DNA of 64,000 nucleotides, taken from Notospermus geniculatus. Its lineage: Eukaryota > Nemertea > Pilidiophora > Heteronemertea > Lineidae. Of the stretch, positions 21,307 through 32,837 are shown piece after piece. Position numbers and translations under genes: made by a program. The notes under the pieces are model-generated. The model saw only the letters and a program-made list of their open reading frames with translations, did no database searches and had not been told where the DNA came from. The stretch lies in assembly GCA_002633025.1 (NCBI GenBank), contig NMRB01000182.1:234248-298247 (forward strand), given 5' to 3'. Position 1 is the stretch's first letter; each line of letters begins with the position of its first letter.

Positions 21307-21935
21307 GCCCGTTGTACACGATACAATTTTTTAGTAATAAAATTTCTGTACAAAAAAATTGGATCGTGTACATGGGGAAATTGGATGAAATTTTTTATTC
21401 CAAAAAATATTACCATAATAGGACCTGTCCTATTTTTTTAGTACTAAATGAAATATTTGGACTGAAATCGAACGTGTACATCAGGGCAATATTTTTTTAG
21501 TACAATTAACCCCTTGTGGGTCAAACAATGTTTATGCATCGTTCGCGGATATTGGTATTTTTTCATCATTTTGTGGGTAGGAGAGTTAAAGCTATCCATG
21601 CAGGCCTATCGTAGATTGATTTTGAATTGTATTATGTAGCCGTTGCCTAAATTAGCAACCGCAATGAAGTAATCTTTGTACCGGTAGGAGCCTGTACCAT
21701 GACGTAGGCCTACAGTTCGGCCAGGTGGAAATTCAGGAAGGTTGTGCTTGGTAAGATAGCGGTTTTAGCCGCTGCACAGGGAACCACTGCGGAGAGTAAC
21801 CTTGGCTGGACGGGTGGCATGTTCGAAAATGCAGTAAAATTTATTACCGTGTACAACGGAGCCCATAGCAAAAAAATCGTACGAAAAATTATCACTAAAA
21901 GTTAGTAATAAAAAATTGGACCGTGTACAACGGGC
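21307..21935. repeat. 629-bp MITE with long inverted ends
   Basis: Left end GCCCGTTGTACACGATACAA then TTTTTTAGTAATAAAA; right end, reverse complemented, GCCCGTTGTACACGGTCCAA then TTTTTTATTACTAA. Arms of about 40 bp. The interior is AT-rich with repeated GTACACG words and no coding sequence. Confidence 0.75.
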
Positions 21936-22085
21936 ATTAGGACCGCCCTAGTTTTTCTGATTAGGCCAGAAAGGAGTAGGCCTAATGCCATAGGGTGCCT
22001 AGGGCTTTACCTGGGATCTCGTCTTACACTGTTGCACGTCTGGTAGTAAAGAAATCCGATCGCCGTCAGCAGGTCCCAGTGGCAT

Positions 22086-22192
22086 ATTGGATAAGGCCTT
22101 TGTACTAATTCACTTCTTTCCTTTCAGATGATGTTTAGCATGTTTAGTGTCGACTCGTTCGGACAGCCGTGGGTTCGAATCCAGGCATGGCA
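22086..22192 (+). repeat. tRNA-Arg-like pseudogene or SINE head with insertion
   Basis: An A box-like GTGGCATATTGGATAAGGC and a B box GGGTTCGAATCC are separated by about 70 bases, too far for an intact tRNA; the insert contains a pyrimidine stretch ending in CAG. Best read as a decayed tRNA-derived repeat. Confidence 0.45.
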
Positions 22193-22827
22193 TCTTCTCT
22201 GCATAATGTTGTAACAGTTGATACATGTATGAATGATTATTATGACCTTAATATGTGACCATGTTTAAATTTTCACCACTGACAATGTATTACTGGGATT
22301 AACGGCGATGTCGTAATTTTGTTGCATTTTATGCAATGGTAGCCTATATTGGCGAAAGAGATAGCGAAGTCAACTGTTTTTTTGTCACTAACCCGATTGT
22401 CAAGAATATCTTGTGAGTACATGCCTTCTTTTGGTGCTACAACACTGTTTTATTCTTTTATTCGATGTGAGATGAGGCGAACAGTATTGGCACCAAAACC
22501 TTCAAAAAAACCATCTAAAAACGCACCTTTTTATTGATCACTTCGGTACCTGAAATGTCTTATAAATGTCTTATCATTTTCCTCTTATCAATGTCTTATC
22601 CTTTTCCTTTTTATTTTTCATCTTCCCTTTTCGCTTTTTAAATTGTGTCTTATGTACAGTGCGTTGCAAATGCTTGCATTCAAAAGCACTTTTAATATAA
22701 TAAATTATGATCATCATCATTATTATTAAAGCAGTTGTTCAGTGACAGGTCAGAAAAGCTGGGTTTAAGGTCTGTATGTCTGATTTGTTGTAGGTGAAGA
22801 GTTGAAATCACATGCTGCAGCAAAGAT

Positions 22828-23229
22828 TTGAACAAGTTGATGAGTACTTTACATTTAGTACTGACAATAAAATTTCTTGTTCACAGTTTTAAAAAAAACA
22901 AAAAAAACGTGTCTTTCAGGACTGTGTATATTGCATCTATTTTCTCCTCAACAATGCCTGAAATGGTTCTTTCCCCAATTCTAAACAGGAACGACAGACT
23001 TCTGAACGATTCTCCCGAAAATGAGACGAGGACCACTTTAAGAGTGAATTGTTCTAAGATAGGCCCAGAGGTGGGAAATCACCTCATCGGAAGGGGTTCA
23101 AATTTCTTAAGCGTATTGGCTACAGGTCAAGGATTATCTGCGAAGTTTATTAAAGTTAACCCTTCCCCTGGCCTGCCCCAAGTTTATGCCACCTGCGCTC
23201 ACAGGCAACTTCACCTCCATGCTACATAA
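22828..23229 (+). other. 133-codon open frame of unknown meaning
   Basis: No recognised domain. It begins with a hydrophobic stretch followed by a poly-lysine/asparagine segment derived from an A-rich run, which argues against a real gene. Reported only so that the interval is accounted for. Confidence 0.12.
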
Positions 23230-23371
23230 CATGAAACCATTATTTCTGTGGAAGCTCAATGCTCCTTATAAAACAGCTCATCATAAACTCAACAAAAGAA
23301 AGGAAGCCAGTTTTAACAAATACACGTATGCCTAGGTCTATAGCGATGGTTCTGTAAAATGTTCAACTCTA

Positions 23372-23551
23372 AACCCGTGTAACGTTTTTCAGTGAGGCCC
23401 GTTTGCCAGTGTGACATTACAAAAGATTGACGGAATAAGCGGCGAGTTGACAATGGCGACACACAGAGAAACAGCGAGTCCGTGTCCCAGTGTGGTCCGA
23501 ACAATGGGAATCACACACAAAAATGGCCACACCGAAAAACGTTACACCTGC
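23372..23551. repeat. Palindromic MITE, GTGTAACGTTTTTC ends
   Basis: GTGTAACGTTTTTC on the left and GAAAAACGTTACAC on the right delimit about 180 bp. Inner homology is weak. Confidence 0.55.
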
Positions 23552-23560
23552 TAAACTAAG

Positions 23561-23927
23561 GCCGCATACAAAAAAGTTGGTGAGCGTCCTTTTTTTCTGA
23601 AAAACTTGGGGTGGGTGGGTGGTTTTTGTTTTTATATTTTATTTAAAAACTGAAGTGTTGCTGGAAGTTTTAAGAGAAATAAAGTGCAGTTTTTCCTTAA
23701 ATAATATTAAATGATTTTATTTCCTTCACCTTCCTGCCACATTTTTGCACAGGACCTCCATTACTGGCTTTGCAGAACAATTTCCAGAAAGCCGACGCAG
23801 CGCACTGCAGAATGGCGCCAATTTTGAAAGTATGAACAATCGTTTTGTGTGATAAAACAGCTTGGGGTGGCAGTTTTTCGTAGGGGCGGGCGGGGCGATC
23901 ACCAACTCTTTTTTTTTATATGGCCTA
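23561..23927. repeat. MITE, GGCCGCATACAAAAAAGTTGG ends
   Basis: Left end GGCCGCATACAAAAAAGTTG then GTGA; right end, reverse complemented, GGCCATATAAAAAAAAAGAG then TTGGTGA. Interior G-rich tracts (GGGTGGGTGGG and GGGGCGGGCGGGG) sit next to each arm. Confidence 0.6.
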
Positions 23928-24004
23928 AACAATGAGAAGTTAAGTTGCAGTTCTGTCGACGACTAACTATAGTAGTAAAAACAAATAAACGAAACTCAAC
24001 CAAC

Positions 24005-25896
24005 CTGTTGCGAGGAACCGTAAGGTTACAGCCAATCTTTCCCCAGCGCCAACTGTTTCACGCAAATGCGTCTCTTGTTTTGTAATCAATGGGCTAACCA
24101 TTGACAACAAATCACCAAATGCCTCTGAATCCAGAGTAAACGGAACCAGAATTCGAGAATTTGGCGTTGGCAATGTTATGTCTTTATTGGTGAAGATATA
24201 GCCTAAATCAATTTGGCCTAATGTTTGGAGGACGTGAGAATATTTAAGTCAGAAACAATGATGTGTAACAACTATTTGCATCGGGTTTTTCAACGGCGAT
24301 GATGAAAAACCCGATGCGAACCAACCGACGCGACGAAGTTTTGACGAACGTCAGGCCTAGTTGACGTCTCACTGGGCTTGGTGACGCCGCCCTGCCTTGA
24401 TGACGCCACGCAGGAGAACTGCACTGGAGCACGACGGGAGGAAGCCTGATTATGACGTCATAATCATGCACAACGTTACTATGGTGTGCTTGGCGACATC
24501 AGGGCGAATACATCTACTTGACGACTGCGGTCAATTATGACGCCATCACCTCAGGTTTAATTTCATAAAATCCTCCTTAATTAATTACCTTTAAGTTCAT
24601 TTTCCAAAAATTTCTAATTGTGGGCCATTAATTCAACCATATATTCATTCCACCAGTTGAAAGTGCTAAAAATTACACCGTATGTGAGATATTGTACACT
24701 GAAGTTAGACACGGCTGCCAGAACTATATAACGAAACGATGACGGTGTTCCACATCTGCTGTCTGCGTGCTGCGCATTGGCGCCGCTACGCGGCGTTCCG
24801 GGAACGTTGCGTCTAGCCGGTGAAACTGGTGGTATTTCTCCGGGTCCTCTGCATCTAGTTCTTTTATCAATGTGGCATACGCACCAGTGTTTTCCCCGGG
24901 TGTGTGATATAACGTAGCGGTAGTGGTATCGGCGGTGCAACGCCCCGACGCACGCGCCGGGGGGTCTGGGGGCCTTCCCCAGAAAATTTTGAATCCTAGC
25001 TGCCATGAGAAGCGATTTCCCGGCATCTGAGATGGAAATTGAGCACATCTTTCAAAAAGATTTTATCATCCTTTTATCTCCAGAAAACTCACGCACGACG
25101 CTCACAAGCTGTATAAATTGTAGGCCTACATCACGACAGGATTATTTCATTTTAGTAAATCATACTGGTATCCAGGGAAGGTACCAGGCAGTCCCAAAAC
25201 GCAGTTTGCCATCTTCAATCATCAAGGGTTAACCGTACACAAGCGAAGTGACTCTAGGCCTTTAATAATATTCAAAGATGAGTTAGCACCAAGTCTACTT
25301 ATTGTAATACGTCCTGCTGCCCCACATGTAGTGGACATTCACATCAAAGCTTTGTCAGAGAACAAAGTTTGTCAGAGAACAAAGCAAGCCGTGTCCCACT
25401 TCCGTCAATCATTCAGTTGATGGAACTGCAGTGACGATCGTCTGACTCATGGAACTTGCTGCAAGTTCGATAAGACACCTGTAGGTGAACGTATAATGAA
25501 TCACTACCAACTTGAGGTGAGACAGAGTTCTCTGACGATCTATGCTGAGCTCAGCGAGAGATATGAAGCAAGCGTGGTGAGATTTTTTTCGTGTCGGTGT
25601 GTTTGTAAAGCGTAGCGGCAATGTTTTGTAACTTAATACCGTGTCGGAGATGACAGTTGGTGTAATTTGTGTGTCGGCCCGACATCCACACCCTGAGCTG
25701 CTCGCCTCTTCAACCACTTTTTGCATAAGGTTTTTCGTGAACGCCGATTAGAACGGCGTCTACAACGTCGGTTCAGCAATAAAAGCAACAACATTTCATC
25801 CTCGTCTTCCGATGAAGACGAGGAACTGGTGTTATCTAACATGCCTGTGTCGAAGAGAGGACAGGACTTGCCGGTCGCCGCCATTTTCGCAGTCAT
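24005..25896 (-). pseudogene. Harbinger (HARBI1-like) transposase N-terminal relic
   Basis: Minus strand, in the order of the family: an acidic/leucine segment EDEDEMLLLLLLNRRCRRR and KTLCKKWLKRRAAQG (25690-25840); then GAYATLIKELDAEDPEKYHQ and FHRLD (24815-24890); then SEAFGDLLSMVSPLITKQET and ERLAVTLRFLATG (24005-24130), ending at a plausible donor CAG|GTTGG. About 0.8 and 0.7 kb of foreign DNA separate the pieces, one insert being a G-rich mobile repeat (24940-25030). It stops where the 12161-16506 relic would continue after one short missing exon, so the two could be halves of one stretched-out copy or two copies. Confidence 0.75.
24281..24318. repeat. Hairpin CATCGGGTTTTTCA
   Basis: CATCGGGTTTTTCA and its reverse complement TGAAAAACCCGATG surround about ten bases. 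It lies between parts of the transposase relic. Confidence 0.65.
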
Positions 25897-25941
25897 GTGA
25901 CGATTATACCAGAGTAAATTGCGCTGTCAGATAGAATCGCT

Positions 25942-25961
25942 CTCTCTCTCTCTCTCTCTCC
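25942..25961. repeat. (CT)n microsatellite
   Basis: About ten CT repeats just upstream (minus strand) of the Harbinger N-terminal relic. Confidence 0.9.
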
Positions 25962-26859
25962 CTATCACATTCAGATCAGAGCTGGTCCAACCGGGAATCT
26001 GAACTTGGAATATACAACAACCATCCCACTTGTCAGACCGACAATGGTGACGCAATCAAAAAAGGACATAACATTAGCAAAACATGGCCTCAGTCAGCAA
26101 ATTTTTTGCAGAAATACAACCGACTCATTACATCATGTGGCTTACCTTTCCCACTGGCCCCATTGCACCTTGCCCTCCTGTGGTTATGAATGAGTCATTC
26201 CAATCCTCTGAAGTAGTACAGGTCAAGCTATCATGTATTCAAGGCAAGGGGAAATGCATAGTGATTGTGCCCGAACTTGCTACAAATTTAGCATTGTAAA
26301 ATCGTAAACATCCATCGGATTGGAAAATTTAAAAGTGTTTTTGATATGATCAATCATATTTTGTTCAACTGCAAAACTTTTCGACAATGCGTATACCTCT
26401 TTGCCATTTTTTCCAAATTGGTCAGAGAAGGAAAAGAATAAGATGCCCAATAAATATCTCACCACTCTGATCTCTCCCCCATATTTCTGGTTTTACAGGA
26501 GTCCGATGGGCAATGGAGCCTAAGAAGGCATGTAAATGTAATGAATACACAGCTCAAACAAACCGCACTGTCCACGCCTCAAGTGTGTGTAGGCACCCTC
26601 TGCACACGAATGCACGTGAGCCAGTACTGAACCTGCCGCCAGGATCTAGGAATGCAAAAAGAGAAAACCCGTCTAATCTAAACACTATGCCTCACCATAC
26701 GATCACACCGGCCTCTCTCACTGGCTACCACACAGCCAGGCTGAACATATCAGCTTTCTCTCACTGGCTACCGAAACCAGGCTGTGAGAAATACTGGGAA
26801 AACACTGACATAAGGAAACACTGGCAGATGTCTGTATACATGTATTTGGATCACGAATG

Positions 26860-27927
26860 TTATGGCCAGCGTGAGTAAAACGTGCTGCCCTTTTGTTTAG
26901 AGCAGCAAATGAGTTTTGCATCCTGCCTGAATCTTTTAATGGGTAGAACGTAGAAATACGTGTTAAGGGCATTGAAACAAAAGGCCAAATTATGTGTAAT
27001 TGTCGTGCTCAACCTCTGCGACGCCACGAGGGCCGGGGTGATATTACCTGTGGAATTAGCAAAGAATTTTCTCCAAATTATCGGCCACACTTCAGCTGGC
27101 AGTTTCAGAATGACATATGCAAATGAAATGATTAATAACATAAAAATCATTTGGTTGTTCACAGAATTTTTACACACCCTCGTCATATCTCTTCTGCTTC
27201 TGTCTCCGTTTTTTAAGACAACAACGATCCCTATATTACACAAAGATATACATAATAATGGGATATATGTTCTAATGGTGGTGACAATATTATCGTGAAC
27301 GATGTGGAACAGGTCACCAGGGAAAGCGTATGGACAAATCCAACCTTTGACTTTGTCTTGTTTCTCCAGAAAGGAATATAAGGGTAACATGATAATTGCA
27401 GGAATAACGAACAAGCTCCTGACGATATCTATGGCTTTCTGAACCGTGCACCATGCTTTTGCTTCTAACGGGCACGCCATAGCAAAGAAACGTTCCATTG
27501 GCATCAACGTCAGTATCACAGTGTAAACGGTTGATGTGTAATTTATCCAGAAAATATATTGTATGCATATCCATTTAACTCCCACGACAGTTTGGAGTTC
27601 TGCCTTTTTAAGCGATAAAATGGTCCGCTGCAGTACGAACATAATCAGAACCATAGAGTCCGAGACGGCCATTCCTTTCATATAAACTGCTGATGGTTGA
27701 TGCTTGTAGCTTGGAATACAAAATATTTGGTAGGAAACAATGTTTCCCGCGATCCCAATCACGACCAATAACGATTGGAAATAAACTTCGATTGCAACAC
27801 TTATTTTAACAAGTATTCCTGGCCAGTAACTTGATTTCGGTAGAGGAGTACTTGCCTGAACACGCACTTGTTCAATCGTGCCGAGAATGATCGTATTGAG
27901 ATCATATACACGATCGGACGGCTGCAT
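26860..27927 (-). CDS. Rhodopsin-type (class A) GPCR, single exon
   Basis: 355 residues, uninterrupted, with the size and spacing of a complete seven-helix receptor. TM1 about 42-66 with Gly61-Asn62; TM2 about 80-101 with the Asp in AVSDSM (Asp90); extracellular Cys121 before TM3 and Cys198 in loop 2 can form the usual disulfide; TM3 ends in ERF (145-147), a DRY variant followed by CPLEAKAW; TM6 contains LKLPAEVWP; TM7 ends LNTYFYVLPI, where NPxxY is altered (Pro to Thr); helix 8 is FRQDAKLICC. NSTGNIT in extracellular loop 3 offers two N-glycosylation sites. It looks like an invertebrate peptide-type orphan receptor of the plasma membrane; the ligand is unknown. It stands alone among repeats, and no regulatory elements were identified. 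Confidence 0.85.
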   Translation of the reverse strand: MQPSDRVYDLNTIILGTIEQVRVQASTPLPKSSYWPGILVKISVAIEVYFQSLLVVIGIAGNIVSYQIFCIPSYKHQPSAVYMKGMAVSDSMVLIMFVLQRTILSLKKAELQTVVGVKWICIQYIFWINYTSTVYTVILTLMPMERFFAMACPLEAKAWCTVQKAIDIVRSLFVIPAIIMLPLYSFLEKQDKVKGWICPYAFPGDLFHIVHDNIVTTIRTYIPLLCISLCNIGIVVVLKNGDRSRRDMTRVCKNSVNNQMIFMLLIISFAYVILKLPAEVWPIIWRKFFANSTGNITPALVASQRLSTTITHNLAFCFNALNTYFYVLPIKRFRQDAKLICCSKQKGSTFYSRWP

Positions 27928-28384
27928 GTCTCAGTGAAGTACAAATAACATTCTGATAAATTATGTTTAAGCTGAAAAATGCTGTCCTGAAAGGTTACCT
28001 GAAAGGGTTTGATCCACTTTTGGTTTTCTGCGTCATACTGTAGAGCATTGATCAGGCAGCATGAAACTGAAAACCGCATGTAACTCGGATCACCCATTTC
28101 CAAGATATGAGAATTTAAAAAGGATGACTACACACCCTGGCAAACTGGCGACTAGAGCTAGCGCGTCAGCCCGACTAGTAGCGCCACCATATACATATGT
28201 GACTGATGTAGGAACTAAATTTGTACTGTAATAAGGACCCGCGCCCGAATAGTTTTTAGGGCGCGAGGGGGTAGCTGGGGTCGGGTGAGGGTGAGGGTTA
28301 GGACTAGAAGTGAGGGTTTAGGTCCATATGGAAAATATTGTATAATTTGTATAAACAAAAATTCCATTCGCTGGAAGCTGGCCC

Positions 28385-28453
28385 AGTAGCCTAGTGGGTA
28401 CGGCGTATGGCCAGCAATCAAGAGTCCCTGGGTTCGAGTCCCTGTTTGAGCAT
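28385..28453 (+). repeat. tRNA-derived SINE head
   Basis: A box-like TAGCCTAGTGGGTACG, then B box GGTTCGAGTCCC 30 bases later, followed by a T-run (GGTTTTTTT) that would end Pol III transcription. The acceptor stem does not pair, so it is a retroposon rather than a tRNA gene. Confidence 0.6.
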
Positions 28454-28937
28454 GGTTTTTTTCGCATCCTTTATTTCGTCAGCAAAACATTTTACAGAAC
28501 TTTGAAAAATATTCTAAGTCCGATGGCTGACGAGTCAGCGCTAGCCTCGGATTGTCCCTGGCAACCACGTCAGGCAGCGGAGAATACCCTTTTTATGTCA
28601 TAAGGTTTTTCAAACATATAAAAAAACATTAAAATAACTCATTTAACGTGGGCAATCAGGTGCAGTTTTGATGTATTTTTCTTTTTCAGATAGTCGTACT
28701 GCAGTTATTTCCCTAATATGGATTCTGAGGGCAATACATGTATTTGAATTTTTGGGTTGCAGATTTGACTCGTGAACCCGCCGCCTGGACATCCATGGAT
28801 ACCAAGTTGTTTGGTTGTCATGTAGAAACAACATCTTAAATTTGATAACTGTAATTATTGGTTGCATCTTCATGCAACTTTCACTGAATTGTTTTTTTAC
28901 TCGAACCACTAGCGCCACCTGCGATGAAGTGACCCCA

Positions 28938-29490
28938 CTGTTATGTAGTCTCGTGCCACCAGACTCTTGCAATTTCCAATAAATTTCCAATTTTAGAGTC
29001 TGGTCCAGATGGTTACTTTGACTTGTAAAACCATCATGGCTGACAGTCTACCGCCGATGACGTAGAACACAATGCACAATCAATGCAAAAAGCATGCAGC
29101 TTGCGAGTATTTTGTAGCCCTTGCTGTTAGCCCTACCGCACTTTTTATACCACAATTTCGTCCTCAATCGAAAAATTATATACATACCTGTCGGAATTCC
29201 AATGAAAGACACTATAAATTGACTTGACAACACAGATTGAGGCGATTCATCTCGCTAATTTTCACGCTTCGAGTGATCTGGGCGCAGCCATTATTCCTCC
29301 TGCAGCCTACGTCACCAACGTTTGAGATCCATGACGCATTGGTAGTGACTAGCCAATCAGCGAAGCTCCCCTTATTTTGAATGTTCGGAATAAGAAAATT
29401 CAATGGAAATTGCGTCCCGTGCCAGACCCTCGGTCTGGCGACCTCGGAGTATGACCGAGGGGCTGGTTGCGCGAGACTAACTGTTATGAG
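28938..29490. repeat. Probable MITE with TAGTCTCG ends
   Basis: TAGTCTCGTGCCACCAG on the left and, reverse complemented, TTAGTCTCGCGCAACCAG on the right. An inner pair, CCAGACCCTCGG with its partners, adds a local hairpin near 29420-29470. Moderate divergence; borders approximate. Confidence 0.5.
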
Positions 29491-29799
29491 GATCCCTTTA
29501 ATTAAAACCTGCCTTAAAGATAATGTATCACGGATATTTTCGCGGGCCACGAAATTCATTGTTTATTTACATTTTGTTTGTTTATGTCCAGGCTTTCGTT
29601 GTCTTGTGAGTAAATTATTGGTGGCATGCCCCTCTAGAAATTCTGTTGATTCCAAAAGTATTCATTTTGGTGGGTTGGCATGTCCCAAAAGTCCAAAATA
29701 ACATAATGTAAACATCCATGTTTACAAACATTGAATGTAAACAATGAAGTCGTGATATATTATCTTTAACCTAAGTTTCCAAATATGAATAATCCCACC

Positions 29800-30185
29800 G
29801 GCCGTATTTACGAAGCGCGATTAGGTCAGCACGCGTGTAATTTCATAGTTATTCAGGTTAAGGGCCTAGAAAACCATTGTGTTGCTACCTTGATCGGCAG
29901 TGTTACCCACAGCATAATCACACGCGGTTAACATTTCTGCGTTTGCGTGCAGGAGGATCGAAGAAAAGAGTTGAATGACTCTAAACAAGGCCTGGTTGTT
30001 CAAATTTTTCTTTTGCCCTCCTGCAGCTAGACAAAGGAAAGTTAACCACGGCTGATTTTCCTGCGGATAAACGCTGCCGATCAAGCAGCGTACAGGGTAG
30101 CAAAACAATGGTTTTCTAGGCCCTTATCCTGAATATCTATGAATTTACATGTGTGTTGACCTAATCGCGCTTCGTAAATACGGCC
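29800..30185. repeat. 386-bp MITE with about 95-bp inverted arms
   Basis: GGCCGTATTTACGAAGCGCG then ATTAGGTCA on the left is mirrored by TGACCTAAT then CGCGCTTCGTAAATACGGCC on the right; similarity runs on through AAAACCATTGTGTTGCTACC. One of several elements here whose ends begin GGCCGTATT. Confidence 0.85.
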
Positions 30186-30344
30186 CACCAAGTTTAGAGT
30201 GAACTTTGATGTCCTGCACAGAGAGGAGTCCTCCTGTTTCATTAGAGAGGTTCCAACTTCTAAAATGTTCAGGTACCAATTGCAATGAGTAAAACACAAC
30301 ATAGATGTATTATGATGCAGCTACATCGTTTCTGCATTTTACCA

Positions 30345-30387
30345 ATCACAACTAATAACGGTTTGTAATGAATTTCAATTGCATTAC
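30345..30387 (-). pseudogene. Relic of a GPCR TM1 segment
   Basis: Minus strand reads AIEIHYKPLLVVIG, matching AIEVYFQSLLVVIG of the intact receptor at 26860-27927 at both protein and DNA level. Homology ends at once in the GN motif region. It is probably a fragment of a paralogue. Confidence 0.5.
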
Positions 30388-30754
30388 TGTATTACTAGGT
30401 AGCTTAGAAACCCTAGTAAACTGACTCCCGTTGAGTACGATAGGTCTACCTTGTCTTCACCCGTACAAAAATTGGTTGCATATATTGAGATCCTTTGGTG
30501 TCCTTACGACAGAGGTGTCTTCCTGGCAGAAGTGAACCATGTAAAGGAAGGTCCACTGTATAACGACTACCAATTGAAAAATACGGAGATTTTATATCAA
30601 AGGCGTTACATCAAATATCGTAGCGAACTCAGCTTTGCATTTCTATGTCTATGAGATTGGAACTCCCGTCTCGCTGCCGTGTCTTCGACATAAACCTCGC
30701 AGAGATGAGGCAGCACACATAGGTTTCAGCTCACAGCCATAAATCCTCCGAAAG

Positions 30755-31048
30755 ATGATGTCACTGAGATTTTCATATGTGGGCTACTATCTTGCATTTC
30801 TTGCTCTTAGTACTTTGTACCGGTCGCTGGATGTACCAATAGAAGATCCTTGCAGTCATTTTGCCGGTGTTGGCGGCCTCAAGCATCAGTTAAGGCCCAA
30901 CAAGGCCGGATACAAAATTGAAGCCGCTCACTTGTTTCGCATTATCCCAATATCTTTTCGTCCATGTCAGATAAAAAACGGCGAGAAATTTGAAGAAAGC
31001 AGGATGGTGGAGTGTTACATTTTTCCTTGGCACCTTCAGAAATGTTGA
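30755..31048 (+). CDS. Possible small secreted protein, 97 codons
   Basis: The start is followed by a hydrophobic stretch with small residues (YLAFLALSTLYRS) that could act as a signal peptide, then a hydrophilic mature part with four cysteines and a run of basic residues. No family recognised, no splice evidence, and the surroundings are non-coding, so it may be chance. Confidence 0.2.
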   Translation: MMSLRFSYVGYYLAFLALSTLYRSLDVPIEDPCSHFAGVGGLKHQLRPNKAGYKIEAAHLFRIIPISFRPCQIKNGEKFEESRMVECYIFPWHLQKC

Positions 31049-31915
31049 CTGGATAACTTAATATAGTTATATCATCAATTATGTTGCGAATACGATGGTA
31101 GTAATTTCCGAAATTTAAAAAGCAAATCGGTTACAGCTGTCCTCTAGATTACTCCCCGTGATTAGCCCAGTTTGATTTTAAAGAGATGTGGATATTTTCT
31201 TAATACGTGTCTATATTTATGCCTACAAAAGTCTGTTTACCAAATACAAGCAAGTTGTTTCAATTTACCCACTTGATACTACAGCATACAAATGTACTGC
31301 GCTCAAATTGATAACATATCAATTTCGCACGTATTTCAATAAAGAGGCATGACCTGTATATTTTTAGCTCTTTGATGTAATCTTATTGTGTGTTGTTCAT
31401 AACTTTAATCAAAACTTGAGATATTCGAAATAATGAAATGTCGGATCTGTTTCCAGTGGTCTGTCGTCCTATGATCTACATTTAAGGTCGATCTAGCAGT
31501 TTTTCTCCCACTTTTATAAACATTTTACAAACTTTGAAAATGGAAATGTGTTGTCCACCAAATGGATCTTGTCCGTATAACAGCTGATTCCGGGGTTTTA
31601 AAGTAGATGTCCGCAAAATTCACAAACCAGAGAAAATTATGTGGAGTAAAAGTTAAACTTTGTTAATTATAAGCATAATTAGCGTATTTTTTAAAAAAAA
31701 TTGCGGTTATACCGACATGCGCTAGGTATGGCTGCGTCTTTTCGAACAGAGTTTGCTTCGATGCGATATAGCATGCTGACGTGAAATTGCTCAAGGAATT
31801 TTTTTTCGGCCTTTCCGAAACATTCATTTTTCTGAGCAATCCTGAAATAGGATCCAGTTATTTAGGGTGAAAGTTCGCTTAGATGCTACATACGTAACGT
31901 ACCGTACCAGAAATG
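31049..31915. other. AT-rich DNA, no feature seen
   Basis: No sizeable ORF, inverted repeat or tandem array noticed. Confidence 0.5.
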
Positions 31916-31929
31916 TTTTTGTAATCATT

Positions 31930-32131
31930 TTTTGTAATGTTTTTGTCCAGGGCTTCTTCCATACTATAACTACCTTCCATCATTAGGTACTAGCTCATTC
32001 ACCCCTGGGATCTCTTCTATAGCGCCTGAGGAAGACCCCGATGTGGGTCGAAAATTTGCGAAATATTCTGAGACGACCTTCCGATTTATTGTATACCGTG
32101 TGTCGTTTTTGTGCTGTTTTTTTTGGATATC
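31930..32131 (+). mobile_element. Short Penelope-type element with hammerhead-like motif
   Basis: Flanked by a perfect 14-bp duplication TTTTTGTAATCATT (31916-31929 and 32132-32145). It contains GCCTGAGGAAGACCCC, GTGGGTCGAAAATTTG and a tail TTTATTGTATACCGTGTGTC then GTTTTTGTGCT, shared with the elements at 8519, 57650 and 62590. CUGAGGA, a stem II hairpin, GAAA and a short stem III follow the hammerhead order, with one extra A after CUGAGGA. Only one arm is present here. Confidence 0.8.
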
Positions 32132-32469
32132 TTTTTGTAATCATTGTTATCAATGAATTATCACGAGTTTAAGTTGGGCGCCAAGCAATTGGTATAGATG
32201 GACCTTAAGCTGTGTCAGAAAGAACAATGAGCAGGCATGAAAAGGTGTACATGTATCAATAAAATATCGGTATCGGAGATGGATAAATAGCTGACATCTC
32301 TGAACGCATAATACAATGATGACGTGTTTGGTCGAAAAATGAAGACTTTTACGCCAAATAGGGGTTGCAAGCACACCATTTTACAAACCTAGTATTACGT
32401 AGTAAATACGGGATATTAAGGTCTGCAAAAAGTGCTTTCCGCCAATAGAACTAAATAAGATCATAAACA

Positions 32470-32530
32470 ATATCATCAGCTTCGATTGTATTTGAAACAG
32501 CAAACGAGTTTTGCATCCTGCCTGAATTCG
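32470..32530 (-). pseudogene. Relic of a GPCR helix 8 / C-terminus
   Basis: Minus strand reads FNEFRQDAKLVCCFKYNRS then stop, matching FRQDAKLICCSKQKG of the receptor at 26860-27927; the 30-bp core is almost identical in DNA. An upstream in-frame stop and the absence of transmembrane helices show it is a fragment. Confidence 0.5.
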
Positions 32531-32837
32531 TTAAAAATTTATCTGAATATCCAGGGTCGTATTTCCCTCCGACCCAACCAAAAAAACGTGATTTTAATGC
32601 GGATTTTGGGCAAAACCCGGCAAAAAGGTCTTCTGCCCCCCCCCCCCGGACCAAAAAGCTACATACGACCCTTATATCCATGGAAAGAACTACTCCTGCA
32701 TATTGCCCAAATCCTATTTCGGCATTAGCAGTGCAAATTTTTCCATCAGATCCAACCTCTCCTACTTATCCGCTCTCCCTTTAATGGCAAACATTTGAAA
32801 TATGTTGATGCAATACGTCAGATTATAGATCATAGGA

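Noticed and set aside
24614-25048. 144-codon ORF on the minus strand
   Set aside because: A mixture of a G-rich repeat and a Harbinger relic; only the segment near 24815-24890 in another frame has meaning.
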